A stretch of DNA of 64,000 bases from CAYRUD01 sp964427425. Lineage in GTDB: Bacteria; Chlamydiota; Chlamydiia; Chlamydiales; FEN-1388. The notes below the pieces were generated by a model. The model saw nothing but the letters and a program-made list of their open reading frames with translations. It was not told where the DNA came from and did not search any database. The stretch covers positions 93,724 through 157,723 of the forward strand of contig CAYRUD010000011.1 of NCBI GenBank assembly GCA_964427425.1, written 5' to 3'. How positions within the stretch are numbered: position 1 is the first letter of the stretch; each line of letters begins with the position of its first letter. Shown here one piece after another: positions 36,100 through 45,541 of the stretch. A program made the position numbers and the translations under genes.

Positions 36100-37560
36100 C
36101 TATTGCTTCTCTAAGTCGCGAAATATGGAGCATAGCTGCTTGCATGTGGGCCTTTTGTCTACAAGAGGATTGACCATCTCGACGACATTTAGGAGAATAT
36201 TTCTTAAAGGAGTATATTGCTTATTACTCAATCTGCTTTCAATCAATTTTTTTTCGTATAAGTAATAGTGACTGTAGTTTAACAGAAGATCGTTCACAAT
36301 GAGTTCATTCTCTTTATTTGTGAGTCTACTCTTGTTTAATTGGTACCATTTGAGTCTTTCACTTAGGGTCTTATTTTTAATAAACTCATTGCGTGCAGAA
36401 GAGTTAGGTACTATCATATGTGGTGTAGATTCTAGTTGTTCTCTTTCGTCCCTAAATATAAAGGAAAGAAGTGTTCTTCCGAGGGCATATACGTCATGTG
36501 AGCGCTCGTTATCGACTGTCATTATGTCGACTATCCTTGAAGGTTTGTTGATGAGTTCAGGAGCTGTATTCTCTATTGCTCCATAAAATTGATAATCAAT
36601 TTTTGTCGGGGTTAATCCATCGTATGCCTTATTCCAATCACCTAAAGCTGATGTGTATAGGTGCAATTCAGTTCCACCGGGTTTCTTTAAATCAATCTTT
36701 CTGTCTTTGATTAAGACTGTCTCTAGCCTAATATTGTTATGAATAACACCACATGAATGAGAAAGCGAAAGTCCCAGAGTAAGATCTTTGATAAATGAAA
36801 TGAGCTGCCAGCAGGTTACCTTCTCAAGTGGAATTGTTGATAGGGAGTGTGCATAGTAGTCTGTGCAAACGTATATCTTGGGCTCTTGATTGTTCTTGTT
36901 CGAATGTCTTTCGAATATATCATGGACTCTCACATGTCCTGGAAAGACCTTAAACATGTGGAGATACTTCTTGATTCTCTCAGGGAATCGATTGTTCTTA
37001 GGAGCTGTTAAAATTGCGATCTCTTCGACATCATTTGAATTATAATCAACTTTTAGTCCCCCTCGTTCGATACATCCATTGGTTTCTTTTATAACCCAAG
37101 AGTCGTTTTTAGCTGGAATAAGATACGCCTCTTTTTGAGTTAGATCTGTAATAAGAGAGTGTTGAAGACCTATTGTAGACTTTTTTTCTCTCTTTTTGAT
37201 CAAAAGCGGAGAGCTCAACTTATTTTGATCAGTTGATGTTACTCTCATGGCGAGAGTGTGAATGTAGATCGCTGTTTTAACCATCTCTTCATTGGGTGTA
37301 TTCACGAGCGATTGGTGTGTTATTTCATTGTGATAAAAGAGCTGAGTGGCGGTACCTAAAATGTCTTCGTGTATTTTTTTGTCTGCAGCTACGTCTTGCT
37401 TCGCAGAGTAATATTGATCAATGATTGCTCCCATTTTCTTTTTTGAATCTATGATCTTTTGTTCCTCTTCGGTGAAGAGATCATTTATCTGGTAAACTGT
37501 GGTTGAATATGGATGATGGCTTGTTTGTATATAATATCTTATAAGATTGTCTGAGAGCAT
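36100..37560 (-). CDS. Pseudokinase-like protein, array member that keeps the DFG-type Asp (HNN / DWN)
   Basis: 486 aa. Array motif AYLIPAK (145-151), PGHVRVHDIF (207-216), catalytic loop HNN (274-276). It is the only pseudokinase in the array with an Asp at the DFG position (GDWN, Asp308), so metal binding could persist while the HRD base is lost. ENTAPEL (330-336) and DVYALGRTLL follow, and the C-terminus keeps MVNPLVDKRPT. No ribosome site precedes the ATG; the leader is AT-rich. Confidence 0.85.
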   Translation of the reverse strand: MLSDNLIRYYIQTSHHPYSTTVYQINDLFTEEEQKIIDSKKKMGAIIDQYYSAKQDVAADKKIHEDILGTATQLFYHNEITHQSLVNTPNEEMVKTAIYIHTLAMRVTSTDQNKLSSPLLIKKREKKSTIGLQHSLITDLTQKEAYLIPAKNDSWVIKETNGCIERGGLKVDYNSNDVEEIAILTAPKNNRFPERIKKYLHMFKVFPGHVRVHDIFERHSNKNNQEPKIYVCTDYYAHSLSTIPLEKVTCWQLISFIKDLTLGLSLSHSCGVIHNNIRLETVLIKDRKIDLKKPGGTELHLYTSALGDWNKAYDGLTPTKIDYQFYGAIENTAPELINKPSRIVDIMTVDNERSHDVYALGRTLLSFIFRDEREQLESTPHMIVPNSSARNEFIKNKTLSERLKWYQLNKSRLTNKENELIVNDLLLNYSHYYLYEKKLIESRLSNKQYTPLRNILLNVVEMVNPLVDKRPTCKQLCSIFRDLEKQ

Positions 37561-37733
37561 GATAATTAACTTTTGATTTTAAAATGATTAATTCGTGTTC
37601 GGTTTCTATATATTTAATTATCTATTTTTATCGGAATTAGAAAAGTGGAATTTAAGTAATTAATAAGGTGTTTAGAGGGGCAAAACAACAATTAACAGAG
37701 ATGATTTTTTGAAAATATCTGTTAAAGACTTCT

Positions 37734-37762
37734 TATTGGCATGGTATTTTCCCACGCCAATA
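37734..37762 (-). terminator. Hairpin after array member at 37779
   Basis: TATTGGC (37734-37740) pairs with GCCAATA (37756-37762), 17 bases past the stop codon. Confidence 0.5.
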
Positions 37763-37778
37763 GATAAGATGTATATGC

Positions 37779-39311
37779 TTAGTTTGATAGCAAGCCTGAG
37801 AGATGTTGAGCGATATTCGAAGCTTTTGGCCTTTGAGTAGGATCTGGATTAATCATCTCCACGATATAAGAAAGCGCTTGCTTTACGATCGAATTTTGAG
37901 TGCTTAAGGCGCTCGAGTTAATGTAGTTCTTTGCGCTTTTGTAAACAGCAGAGAAGTGTTGCCCCATATTTTTTTTGACGAGTTGATCTGTGGTACTATT
38001 TAGTGATTTAGATACTGATTTGTACCATTTGATTCTCTCTCCCAGAGTTGAGCATTGTATAAATTCATTGAATGTTGTTGATCTGTCTGAATAGAGTGGA
38101 AGACGTTTGAGCGAATCTATTTCTATATTGAGCAGAAAAGTCAGGAGAGTTTTCCCTAAGGCGTAGACATCATGGGCGCATTCGCGTGACAGGGAAGTTT
38201 TATCAATAAAGCGGATATTTTTTGCTATAAGCTCTGGAGCTGTATTTTCAACTGACCCATAAAATTGTTCTCGTATAGTTTTGGGCCCATATGGAGTATA
38301 TGCTTTCCTCCAGTGAGAAAGAGCTACATGATACATCTTTGAATCTTCTGTGTCTTGGGGTAAACGATGAAGCTTAATTTCTTGTACCAAGATGCTATTG
38401 AGATCGATATTATTATGTACAATTCCTTTCAGGTGTGTGTATTCAAGTCCTCTTACAAGGTCATAGCAGATGCCGACTTTCTGTTCCGGTGTTATTTTTA
38501 AACCTTTTGCACTCTTGAGAGTGTGGCCGTAGTTAGCGGTACAGATATAGTTTTTAAGTTTGATAGTGTATTGATTATCTACTTTATCTAAGACTGGGTG
38601 AGTAAAGATCTGATGGACTTGGACGTGTCCAAGAGCTCCACTAAACATAAGAAGATGCTGTTTTTCTTTTCGAGACTCCTCAGTTTCATTGCTAATTTTT
38701 GCAATAGATATCTCTTCTATATCGTTTGTTTCGTAGTTTATCTTCAACCCGCCACGAACATTGAGATTAACACTTAACTCGCAAAGTGAAGAGTCTTTCT
38801 TTCTTGGGATAATATACGCATTTTTCTCTTCAGTATTAATATAAAGAGATGCTTGTAAGCCAGGGTCAAATGAGCAGGCTCTTTTAGGTATAAACGTGGA
38901 CTTTATATTGCAATTTCTGACTGAGAGGGAATGAATATAATATGCTGTCTTTATGAATTCCGTATCAGGAATCTTGTTTAGAAAGATCCCCGACTTTTGA
39001 TGGTGCGAGATGAGTTGTGATACAAGAGCTACGATGCTTTCGATTCTCTCAAAATGCTGTGTAAGACCTTTTGAATATATTTTATTACGAAGGGCGAGAA
39101 CATCAGTAAATTCTTTATGTGCCTCAATATTTTTAATCTCTTTGTCTGTCAGGGTTATTTTTGATGGATAGACTTCAAGTGTAGAAGACTCGAAGGTCGG
39201 GTATGGCTGTTGAGGAGGGGTTGAACAAAAGATTGAATTATTTTGCTCTAACAGATAGGCGAGATAGACACATTGATTTGTTAATGTTTGTAATTGATTA
39301 ATAATTGTCAT
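37779..39311 (-). CDS. Pseudokinase-like protein, array member (HNN / HWR)
   Basis: 510 aa. Array motif AYIIPRK (165-171), a clear VRGGLKINYETND block (185-197), GHVQVHQIF (228-236), catalytic loop HNN (299-301) and HWR (333-335) in place of DFG, so both catalytic Asp residues are gone. VENTAPEL (354-361) and DVYALGKTLL follow; the C-terminus keeps MINPDPTQRPK. It is the closest relative in the array of the 36100 and 39595 members by eye, suggesting recent tandem duplication. Confidence 0.85.
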   Translation of the reverse strand: MTIINQLQTLTNQCVYLAYLLEQNNSIFCSTPPQQPYPTFESSTLEVYPSKITLTDKEIKNIEAHKEFTDVLALRNKIYSKGLTQHFERIESIVALVSQLISHHQKSGIFLNKIPDTEFIKTAYYIHSLSVRNCNIKSTFIPKRACSFDPGLQASLYINTEEKNAYIIPRKKDSSLCELSVNLNVRGGLKINYETNDIEEISIAKISNETEESRKEKQHLLMFSGALGHVQVHQIFTHPVLDKVDNQYTIKLKNYICTANYGHTLKSAKGLKITPEQKVGICYDLVRGLEYTHLKGIVHNNIDLNSILVQEIKLHRLPQDTEDSKMYHVALSHWRKAYTPYGPKTIREQFYGSVENTAPELIAKNIRFIDKTSLSRECAHDVYALGKTLLTFLLNIEIDSLKRLPLYSDRSTTFNEFIQCSTLGERIKWYKSVSKSLNSTTDQLVKKNMGQHFSAVYKSAKNYINSSALSTQNSIVKQALSYIVEMINPDPTQRPKASNIAQHLSGLLSN

Positions 39312-39489
39312 AATTAAAACTTTTATTAAATTAAATTTAAAATAATCGTTTAATTATAACTATTTAAATAATATGGTCAAATTAATCTATTTTCATGATC
39401 TTCATACTCTTTTTTTGGATAAAGGGATGGGGAAAGGAAATCTTTGTAGCTCCCGTGTAATTTGAAGAGCTATATATGCGTGTAGAGAA

Positions 39490-39514
39490 TGTAGCGGCAT
39501 GATGAGCCGCTACA
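39490..39514 (-). terminator. Hairpin after array member at 39595
   Basis: TGTAGCGGC (39490-39498) pairs perfectly with GCCGCTACA (39506-39514). It is 80 bases past the stop codon; no long T tract. Confidence 0.5.
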
Positions 39515-39594
39515 GAGTAATCCATTGGATTTTGATACTTACAGATTTTTGTTCCCTCTTCATATCATAGAGATCCTGAGATGATAGAAGGTTT

Positions 39595-41127
39595 TTATCT
39601 GATTTGATGTAGCATTTCTAATGCCTGTTGTGAAGTAGGTCTCATCTTTGGATCTGGATTAATCATCTCGACTATGATGCCGAGCGCTTGGCGTATTAAG
39701 TATAAGTTTGGATTACTAAAGCGGGATTCAATAAGTTCTTTAGCGTTTAAATAAAGGGTGTTGTAGGCAATGCCTAAAGAGAGTTGAGCGATCTGTTTCT
39801 CGTCGTTATTTAGAATTTGAACATGTGTTTTATACCAATCTAATAGATCTCCGAGTGTTGTAAGCCGATTAAACTCGCGCAAGATAGTAGGGGAGTAAGT
39901 CATCGCTGTTTCATGAGCGAGAAGAGAGCCCCTGATCTCATGCTGATAGCTTAGGCTTCGAGATTTGTATGCATCGAGATTCTCAAGAGGTGGAAATTGG
40001 TTTGCTCCTCGTATATTTTTCCTCAAGCCGAATTCAATTGAGTTTGATTGAAAGATGAATTCAAGAAGAATTATTCCTAGCGCGTATATGTCGTGCGTGA
40101 ATTCTTGGGCCAGAGTGGTAGCGTCTAGAGCGCGAGCTCCTTTTTTAAGGAGCTCTGGTGCGGTGTGCTCTACTACTCCATAAAATTGATTATTAATAAT
40201 CGGTGAATTTGCTTCTGAGTACGCTAAATCCCAATGTCCTAACGCAGTAGAAAAAGTTGGTCTCAGAGATAAATCTGGGGCGTAAGAGTAGTGTATTAAT
40301 ATATGTTTTGAATTAATGTTATTATGAACAACGCCTTTTTCGTGGGTTATAGCAACCCCTTTCACAATTTCTTGGATAAGAGAGAGAGTTTCATGTTGAC
40401 TCCACTCTACAATGGGCATATCTAAAAGCGTATGTGAATAGTTATCGATACATGCATATGTCTTTGTGTGAAGCGTTGGTAGAGACTGCTCAATTCGAAT
40501 TTTTGTAACGGTAAACAAGTTGTGAAGTTTTATATGTCCTACTTCATTTCCAAATAGCTTTATTGCCTTTTTTTCGGCTTGGCTAAAGTCCATACCTTTT
40601 CGGTTATTTAGTATGGATATGAGCGTAATCTTGTTTGTCAAAGGATTAATCTCGAATCCATCCCGTATGACCATTTGACATCTATCTATAGCTATAGCGT
40701 GATCAAGCGGTTGTTTCTTAGGAATGAGATAGGCTTTGAACGATTTGGAGTCAATAATGATTGAGCTTAATGGTCCTGAGGCGCACTTCTTAATCCAAGA
40801 GGAGTTGGGATAGAGAGCCCCATCTGCAAATGTATGAATGTATGCTGAAACCTTTAAGAGTTCTGAAATCTGATCATTGAATAACCTTTTTATTCTCAAA
40901 TCTTGAGATAATTGAAATGCTGTATTGACCACTTTAATTATCCACTCAGGCCCTTTTCCTCGAATAAATTCGGATTCTAAGGAAATGTTACTAATATCAC
41001 TGGGCGTCTGAATTGCATCGATGAGGCATTCCTCTTTATGGTAATACGAATTGACAGCAAGAGGAGAGCTTTCTGTATGAAGATTGAAATCGTAGTTAGG
41101 GAGTGAGAGGTAGTGCTGTATAGACAT
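39595..41127 (-). CDS. Pseudokinase-like protein, array member (HNN / HWD)
   Basis: 510 aa. Array motif AYLIPKK (132-138), VGHIKLHNLF (196-205), catalytic loop HNN (268-270), HWD (298-300) at the DFG position, HTAPELL (321-327), DIYALG. A roughly 50-residue insertion rich in Ser/His follows DIYALG, as in the 34183 member but of different sequence. The C-terminus keeps MINPDPKMRPT. It lies about 100 bases after the canonical kinase gene (41228-42922) with no obvious terminator between, so the two may be co-transcribed. Confidence 0.85.
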   Translation of the reverse strand: MSIQHYLSLPNYDFNLHTESSPLAVNSYYHKEECLIDAIQTPSDISNISLESEFIRGKGPEWIIKVVNTAFQLSQDLRIKRLFNDQISELLKVSAYIHTFADGALYPNSSWIKKCASGPLSSIIIDSKSFKAYLIPKKQPLDHAIAIDRCQMVIRDGFEINPLTNKITLISILNNRKGMDFSQAEKKAIKLFGNEVGHIKLHNLFTVTKIRIEQSLPTLHTKTYACIDNYSHTLLDMPIVEWSQHETLSLIQEIVKGVAITHEKGVVHNNINSKHILIHYSYAPDLSLRPTFSTALGHWDLAYSEANSPIINNQFYGVVEHTAPELLKKGARALDATTLAQEFTHDIYALGIILLEFIFQSNSIEFGLRKNIRGANQFPPLENLDAYKSRSLSYQHEIRGSLLAHETAMTYSPTILREFNRLTTLGDLLDWYKTHVQILNNDEKQIAQLSLGIAYNTLYLNAKELIESRFSNPNLYLIRQALGIIVEMINPDPKMRPTSQQALEMLHQIR

Positions 41128-41227
41128 ATAGGTACATCGGTAGATCAGGTTATTATTTTTTTAATATGTGTTTCTGTCATTTAGGGTGTGTTATAATTAG
41201 TTATTGATGTTGGCTCGTTGCTAAGAC

Positions 41228-42922
41228 CTAATCATATTGTCGTATTGGTGGTAGAATAATGGCGATTTCTTTTTCTGCCGCAGCGGAGAGGATCTCTGGA
41301 AGTGAGGGCAGTAGGGCCTCAAAGCTATTATTTCTTCCCTTTTCCTTGTCCTTGGAATCTACCACTGAGCTTTCTTCAAATTCTTCGGTTCCAACAATTG
41401 GAGCAAACAGACTTTGAGTATGGGGATGGTTATAGTACTCAATGTTTTCTCTTTCATTCCCTTGAAGCATCTCCTCAATAATAGGAATTAAATGATTGTA
41501 TGCTTCTTGAGCTGATAGTCGATCTTCTGGATTGATTGAGATCATCTTTGCTAGAACAGAGACTATCTTTTGTTGAAGGGGAGTAACAAGAGGTGAAATG
41601 GAAAGAAAATTCGCGTGGTCTTGAAGTCGCGAATATGCCTCTTTCAGGTATTCTCTCACCCAAGCAAGCTGTAGCTCACTCATCTTTGAGCTATAATGAG
41701 TAGCCCAGAATGTAAATGAAATAATTGATTCGCATTCATCTAACTCGCTTATGTCAACAGTGCTGTCAGGAGCTAAAAATGAGGAGAATAAGATCCATTT
41801 TTGTGCTCTTTCAAGCTCTTCCGATTCATTGCTAATAGAAGAGAATATAGTCAGTAGTGATAGTCCTAGAGAGTAGACGTCTTTTTTTGCTTCTACGTCA
41901 AAATTGCAGCTTGAGGCTAGATATTTATCTCTATTCAGAAATTCTTCTGGTGCTCCAAAGCTTGAGATCGGATGATCAGGAGAAATCAAAGATGTCAATC
42001 TTGAATAGTCTCTCGCATGTCCCCAGTCATTAAGGGCAACTTGCACATGTGGTGCAAGTGTATTTGCATAAAAAGGTGCATTTTCAGTTTCGCTAAGAAA
42101 AGATTCAGTTGCTCGTATAAGGATATTGTCTGGCTTAATATCTCTATGAGCTACTTTTTTAGAATGGATATGTAAGAGAGTAAAGAGACTATCAGCGCAC
42201 ACACGAAGTACCTCATCAGTAGTTGAGATGGGCGAGTCTTGTTGAATACCTTCAAAGGGATATTGTATGATTGAGCTGCAATCAAAAAGCGTATACGGAT
42301 AAAAATCTGATATAATATGCAGTTGCGTATGCGACACATCTTGTCTCGGAGAGCTTGTTACGAAAGTATCATGGATTTTTATAAAACCGTATGAGTCGCT
42401 CCATCTATTCATGAAAGTTAACTCATTTGCTGAGAAGTTGTGTGCCCCGCGTTTTTTTCCTCTCACATGAGCATGAAGCTGTGCTGATGAATCATTTAGA
42501 TTGATTGAGATCGCAGCAGTACACTTTTTAAAGGCTCCTTTTTGCTGCAAATCCAACTGCTTATTCCAGAGAAGATAAATCTTTTTATCTAATTTACTCA
42601 CATAGAGCCGGCAAGCCAAGAATTGGGGAATCTCTTTCCTTCGAATAATTATTTTTTGGGGGGTCTCATTATTTATCTTATTCGATAAGAGGACATCTTG
42701 GGCTATTGCGAGCGTGCTTTTTAAAAGAAGCGATTTGTCATTGGTGTGCTCGCTAATCAAAGGATATGGAGAATAATAAGGATGAGGAATTCGAAGAATA
42801 TTCTCAAACTGATCTGATTTTATTGGTGATGAGTTGGTAAGGCTTGACCAGCCAACCTGAGAGAGGTGTTGGGTAGAATATTTGTCGAAAATGCAAATCG
42901 GTATGATCTGAGGTATGTTCAT
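41228..42922 (-). CDS. Serine/threonine-type protein kinase, canonical member at the head of the array
   Basis: 564 aa. Unlike the seven following genes it has a complete catalytic loop HRDIKPDN (259-266) and a DFG equivalent DWG (299-301), then GAPEEF (323-328) and DVYSLGLSLL (348-357), and the family-typical MISINPEDRLSAQEA near the C-lobe end. The AYIIPR motif of the others is replaced by IYLLWNK (115-121). A beta-3 lysine cannot be placed with confidence. A C-terminal tail of about 80 residues (from about 485) is acidic and low-complexity. It has no signal peptide; delivery, if any, would need a non-Sec route. It heads the array in the direction of transcription, which suggests active-kinase and pseudokinase partners. 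Confidence 0.88.
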   Translation of the reverse strand: MNIPQIIPICIFDKYSTQHLSQVGWSSLTNSSPIKSDQFENILRIPHPYYSPYPLISEHTNDKSLLLKSTLAIAQDVLLSNKINNETPQKIIIRRKEIPQFLACRLYVSKLDKKIYLLWNKQLDLQQKGAFKKCTAAISINLNDSSAQLHAHVRGKKRGAHNFSANELTFMNRWSDSYGFIKIHDTFVTSSPRQDVSHTQLHIISDFYPYTLFDCSSIIQYPFEGIQQDSPISTTDEVLRVCADSLFTLLHIHSKKVAHRDIKPDNILIRATESFLSETENAPFYANTLAPHVQVALNDWGHARDYSRLTSLISPDHPISSFGAPEEFLNRDKYLASSCNFDVEAKKDVYSLGLSLLTIFSSISNESEELERAQKWILFSSFLAPDSTVDISELDECESIISFTFWATHYSSKMSELQLAWVREYLKEAYSRLQDHANFLSISPLVTPLQQKIVSVLAKMISINPEDRLSAQEAYNHLIPIIEEMLQGNERENIEYYNHPHTQSLFAPIVGTEEFEESSVVDSKDKEKGRNNSFEALLPSLPEILSAAAEKEIAIILPPIRQYD

Positions 42923-43165
42923 TGCTATCCATGTTATTTGTATTAATAATCAGTGAGTTGTCTACGAATGCTAAGAGAAAGGATATACATGAGAGCGTTC
43001 TACTAAGCCTTGTTATAAAAAGGCTTTTTGTAGAAAGGTTGTGTCTTTTATCTAATTGATTAGATGAGAATTGGGCACGTCCCTTACCGCATCTTGAGCG
43101 GCTAAATGATTGGATCCGCTCTCAATGAAAATGGTAAGTTTTTCACCAATAGTTTGATACGAAAA
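42923..43165. other. Spacer between the array and the Inc-like gene
   Basis: No gene seen; presumably the promoter of the canonical kinase gene lies here (minus strand). Confidence 0.4.
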
Positions 43166-43195
43166 AAGGCCTCCATTCAATGGAGGCCTTTGTCT
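43166..43195 (-). terminator. Strong terminator after the 635 aa Inc-like gene
   Basis: An almost unbroken palindrome (arm AAAGGCCTCCAT, loop of 3) at 43165-43191; on the minus strand it ends in TTTTTTC. Located about 30 bases past the stop codon at 43223. Confidence 0.88.
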
Positions 43196-43222
43196 TTTAG
43201 TCTAAAGAGATATATGGCTCTT

Positions 43223-45130
43223 TTACTTTTTTATTTTTTTGTAGACATCGTTGACAGTTGATACGACTTTATCAAGTCCATTGACCCAAGCGGGTCGATT
43301 TGATGAGGCGCTGCTTGTGGGAAATAAATTGCGCAACCATGATGGGATATAGTCTTTAAAAGACTGTGGAATATCACGGGTGTGCTCATTGAGCTTGAGG
43401 TATTCATCATATGTCATAGGTTTAGGAAGCTGCTGAGAAACTGTGTCATCAGAAATCTTTTCTAGTTGCTGCTCATCTAGTTGCTGCTCATCAACAGAAG
43501 ATGTCTCCGATCGAGTCGGTTGTTGATTAATCACAGTCATCTGCCATTCTTTTTTAGGAGCAAAATGGTTCGGGCTTGAGAGCTTCCCACATATAGGCGC
43601 ACATTTTGGAAGCGGAGCTACTGTACTATTGAGCGATAAACGTTGTGCGTTATTAAACGTGCACACATCTAAAATTTCTGTCGTATCTTCTGTAGAAGGC
43701 AAGAAGAGGGTTTGTTCATGAACTTTATTCTGCTCTAAATCCTCGAGTTGATGCTGAATGATGTCGAGCTCTTGCTCTATTGCATCAATGTCTTGTTGAT
43801 TCGAACTCGTCTCTTGCACAGATGCGCTTACTTTATTCTGAGAAATAGAAGTCTCATCATGAAGAGCAGGCGCTTCAGTTTGACGAGTAAATATGGTTGA
43901 TAGAGAGGAGGTTGCTTGATTGTAAGAGGTAGTAATCGCGCCAGGTATTCCTGTTGAGATCTCTAAGACTCTATCCCCAGTTATTCGAGCTGATTGCTCA
44001 AGTGTTTGTAGAATAGGCTCTCGATAATTATTATATACAATTCCGCTTCCGACAAATGTGCCGACATACAGGGCATCTCCTATATATGGCTTAATAGGAG
44101 CTGGAGCTTTCTCCTCAGCATATCTGATAACTGGCGCGCTTACGGCTCTGGCGCTGTCGAGTATGGATGCCTGAACCATAATCTCGCCAACGCTTCGATA
44201 TGCTTCATCTCCATAGGCCAATACACCGCCGCCAGCAAAGGCAAAGAGTGCATTTATCAAGAGGATTTTTCCTAATTGCTTACACTTGTTGAGTGTGGTG
44301 TCTTGTGACTGAGAGGATCTTACTTTTTTAAAGTGTTCAGTGATGGCAGCTGAATTGCTTTGAAGGGATTTGACCAATTGACCAAGTGATTCTTTATAGC
44401 GAGGGTACCTTCGAGAATCCATGAGGTCGTATGAGAACACGTGGGTCCTTTGAATAGAATCCATAAGGGCATGGATTGACTCAAGCTCGGGCAAAGAAAA
44501 TGTAGTGATATCTTGAGCGATTTTCTCAAAAAACTCTAAGCACTTCTTTGAAAAGATCTCTCCACATTTATCTCGAAGATCTGCTTTTAGAATCTGAAAG
44601 TCGCCTTCTTCTTCATCATATTCAACTCCAGCATGTAAAGCCATTTCTCTGAAATTTTTTAGGAGTTGTGCTGTTGTCTTCTCGAGCTCTATCCAAAGAC
44701 TTGGGTATGTCTTATGGCATGAAGAGACTGGCATATCTCGAAGAATCTCCTCGGCTTTACTTGCCAATATCTCTTCTGCGGAATTTTGCTGAGTGGTCAA
44801 GAAGCTATTGATAATATCGTCTTCTCTGTCGGTTGCTATATCGCCTTTTTTTAAAATCTCTAAAGACTCTTTCAACAAACCAAAATAGCTTGTTGCGCAT
44901 TTGAGAAAATGGACAAGTTTGTCTCGAAATTCAGTGCCTTGCCAGCATAATACTTCTAAGTCTGATGGGTCGATCTTTTGTAGTTCTTGGAGAAGATTTC
45001 TAGTCTCATCTTCTTCAACGACTGTTTGAGAGCTGAAATTATGGATTGCTTGAATGCAATCGGGGTATGTCTTTTCGGAAGTACTATGGTTCACATAGTT
45101 TGAGGTAGGTGTTATTGAATTTGTTAGCAT
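43223..45130 (-). CDS. Large Inc-like/effector candidate with two hydrophobic segments
   Basis: 635 aa, family not recognised. Residues 1-280 are predicted helical and acidic. Two hydrophobic segments follow: 288-306 (ILLINALFAFAGGGVLAYG) and 350-366 (IGDALYVGTFVGSGIVY), separated by about 45 residues, then a long Ser/Thr/Gln-rich C-terminal region (about 400-635) containing a coiled-coil-like stretch (DAIEQELDIIQHQLEDLEQ, about 447-465) and a short DEQQL duplication. No signal peptide. A paired hydrophobic region without a signal peptide recalls chlamydial inclusion-membrane proteins, though the gap is wider than the classic bilobed motif. Own terminator, weak AAAGAG ribosome site. Confidence 0.78.
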   Translation of the reverse strand: MLTNSITPTSNYVNHSTSEKTYPDCIQAIHNFSSQTVVEEDETRNLLQELQKIDPSDLEVLCWQGTEFRDKLVHFLKCATSYFGLLKESLEILKKGDIATDREDDIINSFLTTQQNSAEEILASKAEEILRDMPVSSCHKTYPSLWIELEKTTAQLLKNFREMALHAGVEYDEEEGDFQILKADLRDKCGEIFSKKCLEFFEKIAQDITTFSLPELESIHALMDSIQRTHVFSYDLMDSRRYPRYKESLGQLVKSLQSNSAAITEHFKKVRSSQSQDTTLNKCKQLGKILLINALFAFAGGGVLAYGDEAYRSVGEIMVQASILDSARAVSAPVIRYAEEKAPAPIKPYIGDALYVGTFVGSGIVYNNYREPILQTLEQSARITGDRVLEISTGIPGAITTSYNQATSSLSTIFTRQTEAPALHDETSISQNKVSASVQETSSNQQDIDAIEQELDIIQHQLEDLEQNKVHEQTLFLPSTEDTTEILDVCTFNNAQRLSLNSTVAPLPKCAPICGKLSSPNHFAPKKEWQMTVINQQPTRSETSSVDEQQLDEQQLEKISDDTVSQQLPKPMTYDEYLKLNEHTRDIPQSFKDYIPSWLRNLFPTSSASSNRPAWVNGLDKVVSTVNDVYKKIKK

Positions 45131-45541
45131 AAGACACTCTTTATTGTAGTGATGGGGTTTATAAGAAGGGATGTGCTGTGATTTATAAATTTATTCTTTA
45201 AAAAGGAGTGTCTTTAAAAACAATATGAAAAGTTGAGTGTGAGGAGTCTAGAGCCGGCAATATACTAAGTGAGAATTCAATATGGAAAGATTAATGAAAA
45301 GGGGAGCACTTCAAAGAGCTCATGAGAGGGTAAGTTTTACTATATTTGAATGAGAGTCAATTACTTGTTGCTGATATTTAGCTTGTAGCAATAAACACTG
45401 TTTAATAAATATTTTTAGATTAAATTAAATATTTAAATTATAAAGAATAATTTTTAATTACACCCCTTTATTTTAAAATATTTGGTAGTTATATTTGGTA
45501 ATAATTCCTTTTTTTCATTTCTGCGCTACTTTTCACAAGGT
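45131..45541. other. AT-rich non-coding region
   Basis: Very AT-rich, no supported gene. It carries the promoter of the Inc-like gene (minus strand) and probably one for the short plus-strand transcript ending at the terminator at 45736. Confidence 0.45.

Noticed and set aside
29034..42922. Mobile element or phage origin for the kinase array
   Set aside because: No transposase, integrase, terminal inverted repeat or attachment duplication is visible at either end.
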